Of a DNA stretch of 27,673 nucleotides, positions 1 through 6,700 are shown in pieces (positions within the stretch are counted from its first letter, which is position 1; the number at the start of each line of letters is the position of its first letter). A program made the translations under genes and the position numbers. The DNA is from a virus. Under the pieces are notes generated by a model. The model did not search any database, was not told the DNA's origin, and saw only the letters and a program-made list of their open reading frames with translations. The stretch spans positions 1 through 27,673 of IMG/VR virus record IMGVR_UViG_3300021472_000011. One strand, written 5' to 3'.

Positions 1-26
1 CGCATTGTTATTTAGGACATTTTATA

Positions 27-61
27 TATTTATTTATTAGAAGAATAATAATAAATAAATA
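27..61. repeat. AT-only inverted repeat
   Basis: A 13-bp perfect inverted repeat (27-39 and 49-61) surrounds a 9-nt loop and contains only A and T in its arms. It lies in the 166-bp stretch before the first gene. It is followed on the + strand by A-rich sequence, not a T-run, so it is not an obvious terminator for rightward transcription. In such AT-rich DNA it may have no function. Confidence 0.4.
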
Positions 62-109
62 ATAAGAAGAAAAAATAAAAAAAATAATTCTACTAAAAAG
101 CCTTTTTAT

Positions 110-137
110 TTGAAAAACTAAATAACTGTTTTATTTT
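110..137 (+). promoter_or_regulatory. candidate sigma70-type promoter
   Basis: TTGAAA (110-115), a 16-bp spacer and TATTTT (132-137) stand about 30 bp before the ATG at 167, and AGGAGG follows at 156-161. A 10-bp direct repeat, TCTACTAAAA, flanks the promoter (89-98 and 147-156). In DNA this AT-rich, promoter-like matches arise by chance, so confidence is limited. Confidence 0.35.
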
Positions 138-166
138 TTTCATAACTCTACTAAAAGGAGGAAACT

Positions 167-376
167 ATGTCTAACATAATACAGCTTCTTGTTCCTGTTA
201 AAAGCAAAAGCAAGGTTGAAACTAAAAGGGTTAAAGTTGTGCCTTGTGAAATCTATTCAAGGGTTGTCGGCTATTTTAGGCCTGTTTCGCTATGGAATGC
301 TGGTAAGCAGCAGGAGTTTAAAGAAAGAAAAACAATCGATCTTAATAAAGTTGCTCAATTTTGTAAACAGGCTTGA
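167..376 (+). CDS. small protein resembling the C-terminal tip of anaerobic ribonucleotide reductase (NrdD)
   Basis: A 69-residue protein whose centre (about residues 27-57: CEIYSRVVGYFRPVS, then WNAGKQQEFKERK) closely resembles the extreme C-terminus of class III (oxygen-sensitive) ribonucleoside-triphosphate reductases. In those enzymes the RVxGYxRPV loop carries the glycyl-radical glycine. The 600-plus residue catalytic barrel is absent, and only about 25 residues precede the motif. The start has a strong ribosome site (AGGAGG), so this looks like an expressed small gene, not debris. Short stand-alone proteins of this kind are annotated in many anaerobes without a proven role. It could be a spare radical domain, in analogy with GrcA for pyruvate formate-lyase, but that is inference. 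It is the only rightward gene at this end. Confidence 0.6.
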   Translation: MSNIIQLLVPVKSKSKVETKRVKVVPCEIYSRVVGYFRPVSLWNAGKQQEFKERKTIDLNKVAQFCKQA

Positions 377-434
377 TTTTTTTTCTTTTTAGTGGTATAA
401 TTAATACTAAGAAGGGAGGCATCAAATAAGCCAT
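342..434 (-). CDS. possible 30-residue peptide antisense to the NrdD-like gene
   Basis: A leftward ATG at 434 follows two ribosome-site-like motifs (AGGAGGTG and, 5 nt away, AGAGGTG). It opens a 30-codon frame reading MAYLMPPFLVLIIPLKRKK then about 11 more residues to a TAA at 342-344. It would be the last gene of the leftward operon and overlaps the 3' end of the rightward gene at 167-376. The hydrophobic core followed by lysines resembles a minimal membrane peptide. There is no homology evidence, and it may be a chance frame. Confidence 0.2.
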   Translation of the reverse strand: MAYLMPPFLVLIIPLKRKKIKPVYKIEQLY

Positions 435-482
435 ACCACACCTCTTTCCCCCACCTCCTTTAAAATTTTTTGCCTCCCTTCT
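410..482. repeat. 12-bp inverted repeat between convergent genes
   Basis: AGAAGGGAGGCA (410-421) is the exact reverse complement of 471-482. A second pair, GTGGTAT (392-398) with 433-439, interleaves with it, a pseudoknot-like topology. The structure fills the gap between the rightward gene ending at 376 and the leftward gene ending at 484. It could terminate or stabilise either transcript. No T-run directly follows an arm, so it is not a classical intrinsic terminator. Confidence 0.45.
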
Positions 483-483
483 C

Positions 484-687
484 CTATTTTATCCTATCAA
501 TAGGAACTACATCCCATTCTACACTATGCAACCTTTTTAATTTTCCTTCTTTAATCCCCTTCAGTAATATTTCATAAATTCTCTCTCCTTCCTTACCCAA
601 TTTCTTTCTTAGCCATTCTCTATTTAAAGGCAATGTATGAAACCTTCTTTGTAACCTTTTTAAACATAAATAATCCATTTTAGTCAT
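484..687 (-). CDS. small basic protein of unknown function
   Basis: A 67-residue Lys/Arg-rich protein. No family is recognised. It looks like a compact helical fold (LKRLQRRFHTLP, then REWLRKKLGKEGERIYEILLK), with alternating basic and hydrophobic residues that could bind nucleic acid. AGGGAG stands about 10 nt before the ATG. Its 5' leader is the structured element at 722-814, which separates it from the lysis cassette. It is the last sizeable gene of the leftward operon. The RNA-element leader suggests separate control from the packed genes upstream. A small regulator is possible, but nothing in the sequence proves it. Confidence 0.6.
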   Translation of the reverse strand: MTKMDYLCLKRLQRRFHTLPLNREWLRKKLGKEGERIYEILLKGIKEGKLKRLHSVEWDVVPIDRIK

Positions 688-721
688 TTCTTTTAACTCC
701 CTTTCAAATTACCTCTTAATA

Positions 722-814
722 GCCTCATATTTGCCCTCAGATAAAAGGAAACACTTAAACAAGTATCTCAGGTATTGTTTTATTTCTTCATTTGATTCTG
801 GAGCAAAATAACAC
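722..814 (-). ncRNA. structured leader element, copy A
   Basis: One of two clear copies of a repeated intergenic element (the other is 14646-14739). Read leftward it starts GTGTTATTTTGCTC and ends GGGCAAATATGAGGC. UUUGCUC and GGGCAAA form a 7-bp closing stem (801-807 with 730-736) that is extended by CAGA/UCUG. An inner arm closes on GAUACUU-GUUU-AAGUGUU (750-767). The mispairs in the closing stem and apical hairpin are G-U in the leftward transcript and would be A-C on the other strand. It lies directly upstream of the gene ending at 484. Immediately 3' of the stem an ATG opens a short frame, MRLLRGNLKGS, ending just before that gene's start. The RNA family is not recognised. Confidence 0.6.
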
Positions 815-815
815 C

Positions 816-930
816 CTATTATTTCGTCCTGAGATAAAAGGAAGAACCTTAACAAAGGTTTTTAATACTTGTTTAGGTTCTTCATGCGATTTTAGAGGCA
901 TTTTTGAAACTATTAAGGGTATATTTTAAA
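816..930 (+). ncRNA. degenerate, inverted copy C of the structured element
   Basis: Read rightward, this stretch aligns over most of its length with copy B: TTATTT, then ATAAAAGGAA, CCTTAACAAAGG, a TACTTGTTT-like core, TTCTTC, AGAGGC and ATTAAGGGTAT. The hairpin AACCTT-AACA-AAGGTT (845-860) is intact, and a longer alternative pairing joins 841-849 with 875-883. The closing stem has largely lost complementarity. It lies head to head with copy A and points at the 3' end of the endolysin gene, with no rightward gene to serve. It is probably a decayed duplicate. Confidence 0.4.
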
Positions 931-936
931 AAGGTT

Positions 937-1560
937 CTACCAAAATTTATACTTTTCTGTTTTCCATTCTTCTAATAATTTCCCATACTTATAAATCTTT
1001 TTTGAATAAAGATAGTTTATATCGCAATCGGTTCTGTATTGTTTGCATTTGCCTTTAACACGCCAAACACATATATTCTTTTTATGTTTCAAACATTCTT
1101 GATATCCTTGTTCCCAAGAACAGCATCCTTTAGTTTCTTTTAAAACCTTCCAACAAGACCTGTTATAGCATTGATAAATTATAAAAAGCTTTCCACACTT
1201 ATTAATCTTGTGATATTTGTGAAGAATATAAGCTTGAGCTAAGAAATAATCAAAGCTATCTTTTTCTTTCCAATTGGGAAACATTTTAGAAAGTTCTTCG
1301 TCCCACCATCTCGGGGTTATCTGAGCATAACCTAAGCTACCCCAACCATCTAAAGAAGTTCTCCATCTACAACCTGACTCTACCTTTAGCTGAGCAACTG
1401 AATACCAATAAGGATAATCTATACCAAAGAACCACTCATGAGCTTTTCTTACTTTATCTGAAAACTTCTTACAATCTTCAATTCCTGCTATACTAAGACA
1501 TGGCAAAAATAAGAGCAGAACCAATAAGCAAAATGAAATAATAAGATTTTTTATCTTCAT
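937..1560 (-). CDS. secreted lytic transglycosylase (endolysin), cysteine-rich
   Basis: A muralytic enzyme acting in the periplasm at lysis. The 207-residue protein begins with a signal peptide (MKIKNL plus a run of about 16 hydrophobic residues ending near SIAG26). It carries an SLT-type goose-lysozyme core: the expected catalytic Glu61 in KVESGC and the downstream GSLGYAQITP motif. The mature part has about eleven cysteines, many in a C-terminal half that I do not recognise, so disulfide bonding is likely. I chose the ATG at 1560 because it gives a clean signal peptide; a TTG seven codons upstream, with AGGAG at 11 nt, is possible. Its 5' end overlaps the holin-like gene by 68 bp. The following gap holds the paired RNA elements. 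Confidence 0.75.
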   Translation of the reverse strand: MKIKNLIISFCLLVLLLFLPCLSIAGIEDCKKFSDKVRKAHEWFFGIDYPYWYSVAQLKVESGCRWRTSLDGWGSLGYAQITPRWWDEELSKMFPNWKEKDSFDYFLAQAYILHKYHKINKCGKLFIIYQCYNRSCWKVLKETKGCCSWEQGYQECLKHKKNICVWRVKGKCKQYRTDCDINYLYSKKIYKYGKLLEEWKTEKYKFW

Positions 1561-1759
1561 TTGTCCACTCAATTTTCCCAAGCCTTATTCTCCTAAAAAG
1601 ATAAGATAAGAAATACCACCAAACCACCAAAAAAGTCTTTTTTATTATCACTTGGCAAGGAGCTGTAAAATCAAAAACCCAACCCGTCAAAAACAAAACC
1701 AAACAAACTATAATTAAAACTATTGCTAAAAACCATTCCTTAAAATATTTCTTCATCAT
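1493..1759 (-). CDS. small membrane protein, holin-like
   Basis: An 88-residue protein with three hydrophobic segments (about residues 10-30, 41-56 and 70-86) and a basic loop (RRIRLGK) between the second and third. Size, topology and position directly before the signal-peptide endolysin fit a holin or pinholin, which controls lysis timing by permeabilising the inner membrane. AAGGGA lies near the start. It overlaps the preceding small membrane gene by 20 bp and the endolysin by 68 bp, so translation is probably coupled. No family signature is recognised, so the holin call rests on topology and context. The XhlA-like protein at 21523-21807 and the 60-residue protein next door are rivals for the role. 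Confidence 0.5.
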   Translation of the reverse strand: MMKKYFKEWFLAIVLIIVCLVLFLTGWVFDFTAPCQVIIKKTFLVVWWYFLSYLFRRIRLGKIEWTNEDKKSYYFILLIGSALIFAMS

Positions 1760-1922
1760 TCTTTCCCTTTACTTTTTCTTTTAAATAATCAACCTTTCCT
1801 TCTACAATCTCAAGCTTTTCCAAAACTTCCTTTTTAACCTTCTTAGCATAAATCACTCCTAAACCAAACCCAACAAGAAAAGCTACTGCACAAACTAAAA
1901 CTATAATTAAAAATTCTTGCAT
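1740..1922 (-). CDS. single-span membrane protein with charged tail
   Basis: A 60-residue protein with one N-terminal membrane span (about residues 4-25, containing a GFGLGV glycine-rich stretch) and a Lys/Glu-rich helical tail likely to form a coiled coil. The chosen ATG at 1922 has AGGAGG 8 nt upstream; a GTG three codons earlier also opens the frame but would sit within the ribosome site. It lies in the lysis cassette between the o-spanin and the holin-like gene. It may be an antiholin or an accessory lysis regulator. No homologous family is recognised. Confidence 0.5.
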   Translation of the reverse strand: MQEFLIIVLVCAVAFLVGFGLGVIYAKKVKKEVLEKLEIVEGKVDYLKEKVKGKNDEEIF

Positions 1923-1943
1923 TTTTAACACCTCCTTTTTTTA

Positions 1944-2192
1944 TTATTCACAAGCTTTTATTGCTTCTCTTAAAAGCTCTATTTCTTTTTCAAGCTTAAG
2001 ATAATTGTTTAAAATAATTTGCAATTTCTCTGGATAAGTTGCATTATCAGGAATAGGCTCTAAATCAGCTTTAGGAACCTCAGGAATTTTACACTTAATA
2101 TAAACAGGCTTTTCTATATATTTAATTTCAGGTTTCATTAAACCACAAGCACTTAATAACAATAAAGAAAACAAAAATATTATTTTCTTCAT
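1944..2192 (-). CDS. outer-membrane spanin lipoprotein (o-spanin, Rz1-like)
   Basis: An 82-residue lipoprotein. A short signal ends in the lipobox LLSAC, so Cys16 would be lipidated. The mature part starts with a proline-rich linker (about 10 prolines up to residue 53) and ends in an amphipathic helix, the usual o-spanin build. It would pair with the i-spanin encoded directly upstream, with which it shares an ATGA start/stop overlap (2189-2192), and fuse inner and outer membranes as the last step of lysis. No similarity beyond this architecture is claimed. The pair implies a diderm host. Confidence 0.7.
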   Translation of the reverse strand: MKKIIFLFSLLLLSACGLMKPEIKYIEKPVYIKCKIPEVPKADLEPIPDNATYPEKLQIILNNYLKLEKEIELLREAIKACE

Positions 2193-2575
2193 TTTTCTTT
2201 TTCTTTCTCTTTCTGAATTTTTATAAACTCATCAATCATAATAGCCATCTTCTGACAATCTTCAGCAGGAACATAAATTTTCTTAGTTATCACTTTAGGA
2301 ATTTTTATAACTTTAGGTTTTTTATTTATTAACTTAAGTAATTTATTTACTTTGGCTTGGTATTTTTGCTGCTGAACTTGCAGTTCTTTTACTAAATCCG
2401 CATTTACTTTTTTACAATCTGCCAGTTGCTTTTCTAAATAAAAAACTTGCTTTTCTAATTTATCGCTTTTTTGCTTTAAATAATAAAAATAGCTTCCAAA
2501 TGCTCCTATCAACAAAACAATCAAACCATAAAAAAGCCACTTATAAATTCCTCTATAGATTAAGAACTGCCACAT
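2189..2575 (-). CDS. inner-membrane spanin (i-spanin, Rz-like)
   Basis: A 128-residue protein with one N-terminal membrane segment (about residues 13-32), then a long coiled coil (residues about 35-85, LEKQVFYLEKQLADCKK and onward) and a basic, proline-containing stretch. This N-in topology with a periplasmic coiled coil is the Rz architecture. Its start lies inside the end of speD (23-bp overlap) without an independent strong ribosome site, so it is probably coupled to speD translation. Its stop overlaps the o-spanin start. Two cysteines (in ADCKK and AEDCQ) may form the intermolecular disulfides seen in some spanins. Confidence 0.65.
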   Translation of the reverse strand: MWQFLIYRGIYKWLFYGLIVLLIGAFGSYFYYLKQKSDKLEKQVFYLEKQLADCKKVNADLVKELQVQQQKYQAKVNKLLKLINKKPKVIKIPKVITKKIYVPAEDCQKMAIMIDEFIKIQKEKEKEK

Positions 2576-2945
2576 TGTTACTCCAAGGCAAAGCTAAATA
2601 ATCAATTTTTATATCTTTGCCTAAAATTGCTTTTAAAATATTCAAAACTTCTTTTTCATTAAAATTTCTACAAGAAGACATCTCATATCTCATATATTCT
2701 TTCTCTGGCCAAGTATGAATATAAACATGGCTCTCTATTAAAACCATACCAGCAGATAATCCATATTCGCCTTTAAATCCATTTCCACCAGGAATAGGAA
2801 AATGAGCAATCTGTAATGTATGCAGAACTGGTGTCATATTAGCAGCCTCAATTGTTCTTATCAAAAGCAACTTCATAATTTCATCTGAAGATAAAAGCTC
2901 AGGAGGAACCTCATATACATTCACCAATAGCACTTTCCCCTCCAT
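2553..2945 (-). CDS. speD: S-adenosylmethionine decarboxylase, pyruvoyl proenzyme
   Basis: This enzyme makes decarboxylated SAM, the aminopropyl donor for spermidine synthesis. The 130-residue length equals that of the short bacterial/archaeal SpeD class (Thermotoga and Bacillus type). The self-cleavage site IESH (Glu71/Ser72, Ser becoming pyruvoyl), His77 in HTWPE and Cys92 in SSC are all present, with the same spacing (S+5 to His, +15 to Cys) as the Thermotoga enzyme. AGGAGG lies 9 nt before the ATG. It sits between the lysine-rich protein genes and the spanins, an unusual place for a metabolic gene, and its stop codon overlaps the i-spanin start, tying it to the late operon. Its partner is the speE-like gene at 8717-9574. 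Confidence 0.9.
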   Translation of the reverse strand: MEGKVLLVNVYEVPPELLSSDEIMKLLLIRTIEAANMTPVLHTLQIAHFPIPGGNGFKGEYGLSAGMVLIESHVYIHTWPEKEYMRYEMSSCRNFNEKEVLNILKAILGKDIKIDYLALPWSNNVAVLNL

Positions 2946-2966
2946 TCATAGGTTCCTCCTTTTTTA

Positions 2967-3251
2967 TTATTTTTTCTTCTTTCTACCTCTTTTTCTCTTT
3001 ACTGTTTTTACTTTAGCTACTTTAGCCAACCTTTGCCCTTTTTTAGTTTTTAAACTTCTTAACAGGCTAATAGCTTTTGTTCTTCCTCCTCTTGGTCCTT
3101 TCTTAGCAGTTATGCAAACTAAAACTTTCCTTCCTGGTTTATTTGGCACAGGAACAACTCTATAAGCAATACACCCTCTTTTGCTACCTAATTTCTCTCT
3201 TACATATTTGCCAGTCTTATACTTATAGATTGCTCCTTTTTTAAGAGGCAT
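2967..3251 (-). CDS. lysine-rich small protein with poly-Lys tail (1)
   Basis: A 94-residue, extremely basic protein ending KRKRGRKKKK. The first half (about residues 7-55) has mixed hydrophobic and glycine character (VPVPNKPGRKVLVCITAKKG), suggesting a small beta-rich fold; the second half is a Lys/Arg tail. AAGGAG precedes the ATG at good spacing. It is the third of three consecutive genes whose products end in Lys/Arg runs, placed between the giant ejection-type protein and speD. A virion or DNA-binding role is plausible from charge alone; no family is recognised. Confidence 0.65.
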   Translation of the reverse strand: MPLKKGAIYKYKTGKYVREKLGSKRGCIAYRVVPVPNKPGRKVLVCITAKKGPRGGRTKAISLLRSLKTKKGQRLAKVAKVKTVKRKRGRKKKK

Positions 3252-3252
3252 T

Positions 3253-3480
3253 TTACTTCTCCTTCTTCTTTCTTCTTGCCCTTGAAATTTTCATTCTTCT
3301 TTGCAAATCTTTCCCCCATCGAGTAAGTTTTTGAGTTCTCGGCCTTAATAACCCAACAGCTTGTAATGTTATGGTTGCAACTCTAAAAGCTTCCTTTTCA
3401 TCAAGTTTTCTATGTTTTTCTAATGCCCCGACAGCTTTCATAAGGAGGTAGGGCTTATCAACATCTCTCTTTTTAGCCAT
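3253..3480 (-). CDS. lysine-rich small protein with basic tail (2)
   Basis: A 75-residue basic protein. Predicted helices (LLMKAVGALEKHRKLDEKEA and a following segment) precede a basic C-terminus with WGKDLQRRMKISRARRKKKEK-like composition. A GGAGG sequence stands close to the ATG, and it ends one base before the next gene begins. The family is unknown. Like its neighbours, the charge suggests DNA or RNA contact, either packaged in the head or acting on host nucleic acid. There are no cysteines and no membrane segment. Confidence 0.6.
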   Translation of the reverse strand: MAKKRDVDKPYLLMKAVGALEKHRKLDEKEAFRVATITLQAVGLLRPRTQKLTRWGKDLQRRMKISRARRKKKEK

Positions 3481-3498
3481 ACCTCCTCCCTCCTTTAA

Positions 3499-3765
3499 TT
3501 ATTTTTTCTTTTTCTTTTTCCTTCCCTTAGCAATCTTTCTTGCATTTTGAGCAAAAACAGCCTCTCTTAAAAGCTCAGTATTTCCTGTTTCTCTGGCTTC
3601 TCTTTTAGCCTCATTAATACACTCCTGAGTTACTCCTTTATACCCTTTCCTTATACAATACCTTGTAAACTTCCCTACTGTTCCCTTTCTTTCCATCCTC
3701 TCTTTTGCTTCCTGTAACCAATACCTGTCCTCTTTTTTGGTTGCTTTTTTCTTTTTTCTTGCCAT
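3499..3765 (-). CDS. lysine-rich small protein with poly-Lys ends (3)
   Basis: An 88-residue protein with basic runs at both ends (MARKKKKATKK and GRKKKKKK) around a helical middle rich in Arg, Glu and Ala (about residues 15-75, two cysteines). It follows the giant ejection-type gene by 14 bp and has AGGAGGTG before the ATG. No family is recognised. The doubled polycationic ends are typical of proteins that neutralise DNA phosphates, so an internal head protein is a reasonable guess, as is a structural partner of the large protein upstream. Confidence 0.6.
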   Translation of the reverse strand: MARKKKKATKKEDRYWLQEAKERMERKGTVGKFTRYCIRKGYKGVTQECINEAKREARETGNTELLREAVFAQNARKIAKGRKKKKKK

Positions 3766-3779
3766 GGCGCACCTCCTTA

Positions 3780-6700
3780 CTACATTATTTGTCTTGCAAA
3801 AGCTTGTATTTCTTTTCTTATTCCTTTTTCTGCTCTCTTATTCAATTCAGCCCACCTTACCACTTCTTCAGGTGTAATATGCATTAAGTTCCAATATCTA
3901 TAATAAATCATATCTCCCTTTTTACCAGCCTCCACAGCCTTTTCTTTGACCTTCTCATTATATTCTATTAATGCTCTTAAAGCAGCTTTTTTCTCTTCTG
4001 CTGTTTCTGCCTTGCTTAAAGCAGTTCCAAGCTTTCTCAAAATTTCGTTTCTTCTTCTTTGAATTTCTCTTTCTAAAGCTCTCATATCAAAAACTTTCTG
4101 AACACGCATTGGTTTGAATCCTAAAGCCATCATAAAAGCTTCTTTACCTGTTAAGCTCACAGGTCTTCCTTCTTCATCTAAAACAACCTCTCCAAATGTA
4201 GTTCTTAATCCAGCTCTACCTTTTATTCCTCTATACACATCTCTTATAGCAAGTGGCATGAGTTCCATTATAGCCCCCTCTTTATCTCCTCTTTTCCAAA
4301 GACTAATTGACCTTTTAATCTGTCTTAAAAGATTTTGAATTACACCTCCATAAACTCGCATTGGGTCTTCGCTAAATCCAACCCCTACACTTATTGAAAT
4401 TGAAGGGGAAATATAGCCTGCTGGTCCATATTTAAGCTCAGGATGTTTGCTTAAATCTATCTCTAATTCTCTACCTGTAAATTTTCTATAAAGAGGTTTA
4501 ACTACATGTTCTTCAACCAATTCTCCACCAGGTAAAGCAACTACTCCACCCAACACCATTGGAGAACCTAACAACCAACCTAAAGCCTTCCAATCCTTTT
4601 TCCTTGCAAGATTAAATGCATACCTGAAATAATGAAAAGTAAAGGTTTGTAATGCAGTTAATAATCTTCCCCAAGATTTTCTTTCTATTGGTGCTCTGTT
4701 ATATCTACTTGCCCAGAAATGTCCTTCCAACATTACTTCTAAAGCCTTTTTATAAGCTTCATCAAAAGGCATTTTCTTTATCTTGCGAAAATAATCAAAA
4801 GCTCCCATAAAATGAACTGCTCTATTAACAAAAGTTTCCACATATCTAAAAGGAAGCATTGCAGTATCTACAATAGTATTCATTCCTCTCCACTGATTCA
4901 TCATTTCGTCAACAATATTTGCATCAAGCCAGCCTTCTTGAATTGCCTTTCTCAAAGCCTTTCTATCCTCTAAATCCAAACCTCTTTTCCCAAATACTTT
5001 TTTAAGCCCAACAAGTAATTGTTTGGCAGGAATTTTATGATGAATATAAGCAGCTAAACCAGATGTTAAGTTCTGAGTAGCATTAATAAGAGCAGATTTT
5101 ACTCTACCTCCTAAAAACCAAAGAACAATCAATCTATTAAGCTGTCTAACCTCTCTTGGTTCAGGTGTTCCAAATGCATAACTTAAATAATCGCTTAATT
5201 CTCTAATAAGCCCTTCAGGTTTATATCCTTTTCTATGAACAAGCTTATAAAATGCCTTATAAGCATGTTCCATTGCTTGTTTTTTAGCTTTAGACAATCC
5301 ATATCCATATAAATAGCCTCTTAATCTCTTTTCAGCATCTTCAAGCTTTAAGCTAAATCCAGGAATATTCTTTCTTCTAATTAAATGGGCACTCCATCCT
5401 AAGCTCTTTAAGAAATTATCTATATCTTCTGCTAAATTCATATAGAAATTAGCAACATCTTCTTTAGGAAGCTTCTTAGCTCTTTCAGCTGAAGTATGTA
5501 AAAATGCTATAATCTTAGAAAATGGAATTTCTGCTCCTGCTTCAACTGGAATTCTGCTTATTTCTTCAGCAACTACTTTAACATTTTTAGGAATTGATTT
5601 GACATCAAAAGGAACTTCTAACTCTTTAAACCACTTCTCAACTGTAGAATAATCACCTTTTTCAAAAGCTTCAGCAATTCTTTTTGCTTCTGCACTTGTT
5701 TCAACATCATGAGCAAAAATAACTTCACCAGTCTTAGGATCAATAAGCTTAACCATAAATCCGCCAGTTCTTCTCTGAGGCATGTAGTAAGGAACTGGAT
5801 ACATTTCAGCATACCTTACAAGATGACGATAAAAAGCAGCATGCTTAGTTTTTAATTCATCAGGAACAACTTTAGGATTTGCCTTCTCTAATGCTTTAGT
5901 CAAAATTTCCTTTTCTTCATTTGACATTGGTTTAGCATCTATATATTTCTTTAAAGCCTCTTTATAGCTATCTTTAATATCCTTCCAAACTATTTCTAAA
6001 AACCTTCTCACTCTTCTATAAACACTCTTTTCTTCAGAAGACAAATTTTTGACATTAGGATCAGGTTTGCCTGTTAAAGATTCTCTATAAAGAATTCTGA
6101 AAACCTTTTCTTTGCTCTCTTTAGAAAGTTTATTAAGAGGTTTCATAATTGTTTCATCAACAGCATAAGCCCATCTATTGGCCTGAGGCTCCCTTATCCA
6201 CTTCATCGCATATTCAATCTCTTTAACCTCAGGATAATAATCTCCATATCTTCTAACAATATCCTCCAAATTATATAATTTTGCTGTCCAAGTCTTAATT
6301 CCTTTTATATCTTTTCCTCTTATTTCCTTTCCATAGCCTAAAATATCAGCAAGCCTATATAGTTCTTTCTTAGCTGCTTTTTCTCTTGTGACTTTAGCAA
6401 GCTGATTTAGTGTTTTAAATCCCTTTTTAAGAACTTCATCTAAAGGCAAGCCAGCATAAAGCTTAACTTCAGATAAAGCAGACTTATATTTTTCAGCTAA
6501 ATCTGGATAATCTTTTAATACATTTTCAGGAACAGGTTTGTTTTCCTTAAGAGCTTGTTCTACTATACCTTTATGAAACTCTTTGGCTGATTCTATTTCT
6601 TTCGGAGTAGGAATAGGAGATTTTCCTATTACTCCTAAATCAGCAAAAGTAATTTTTTTACCAGCATCTTTAAAACGAAATCCTAAATAATCTTTTAAAG

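Noticed and set aside
27-61. Rho-independent terminator
   Set aside because: The hairpin is AT-only and is followed by A-rich, not T-rich, sequence on the + strand.
722-814. Hammerhead ribozyme or tRNA
   Set aside because: The hammerhead core (CUGANGA and GAAA) is absent and no cloverleaf or TPsiC-arm can be formed; the element remains unassigned.
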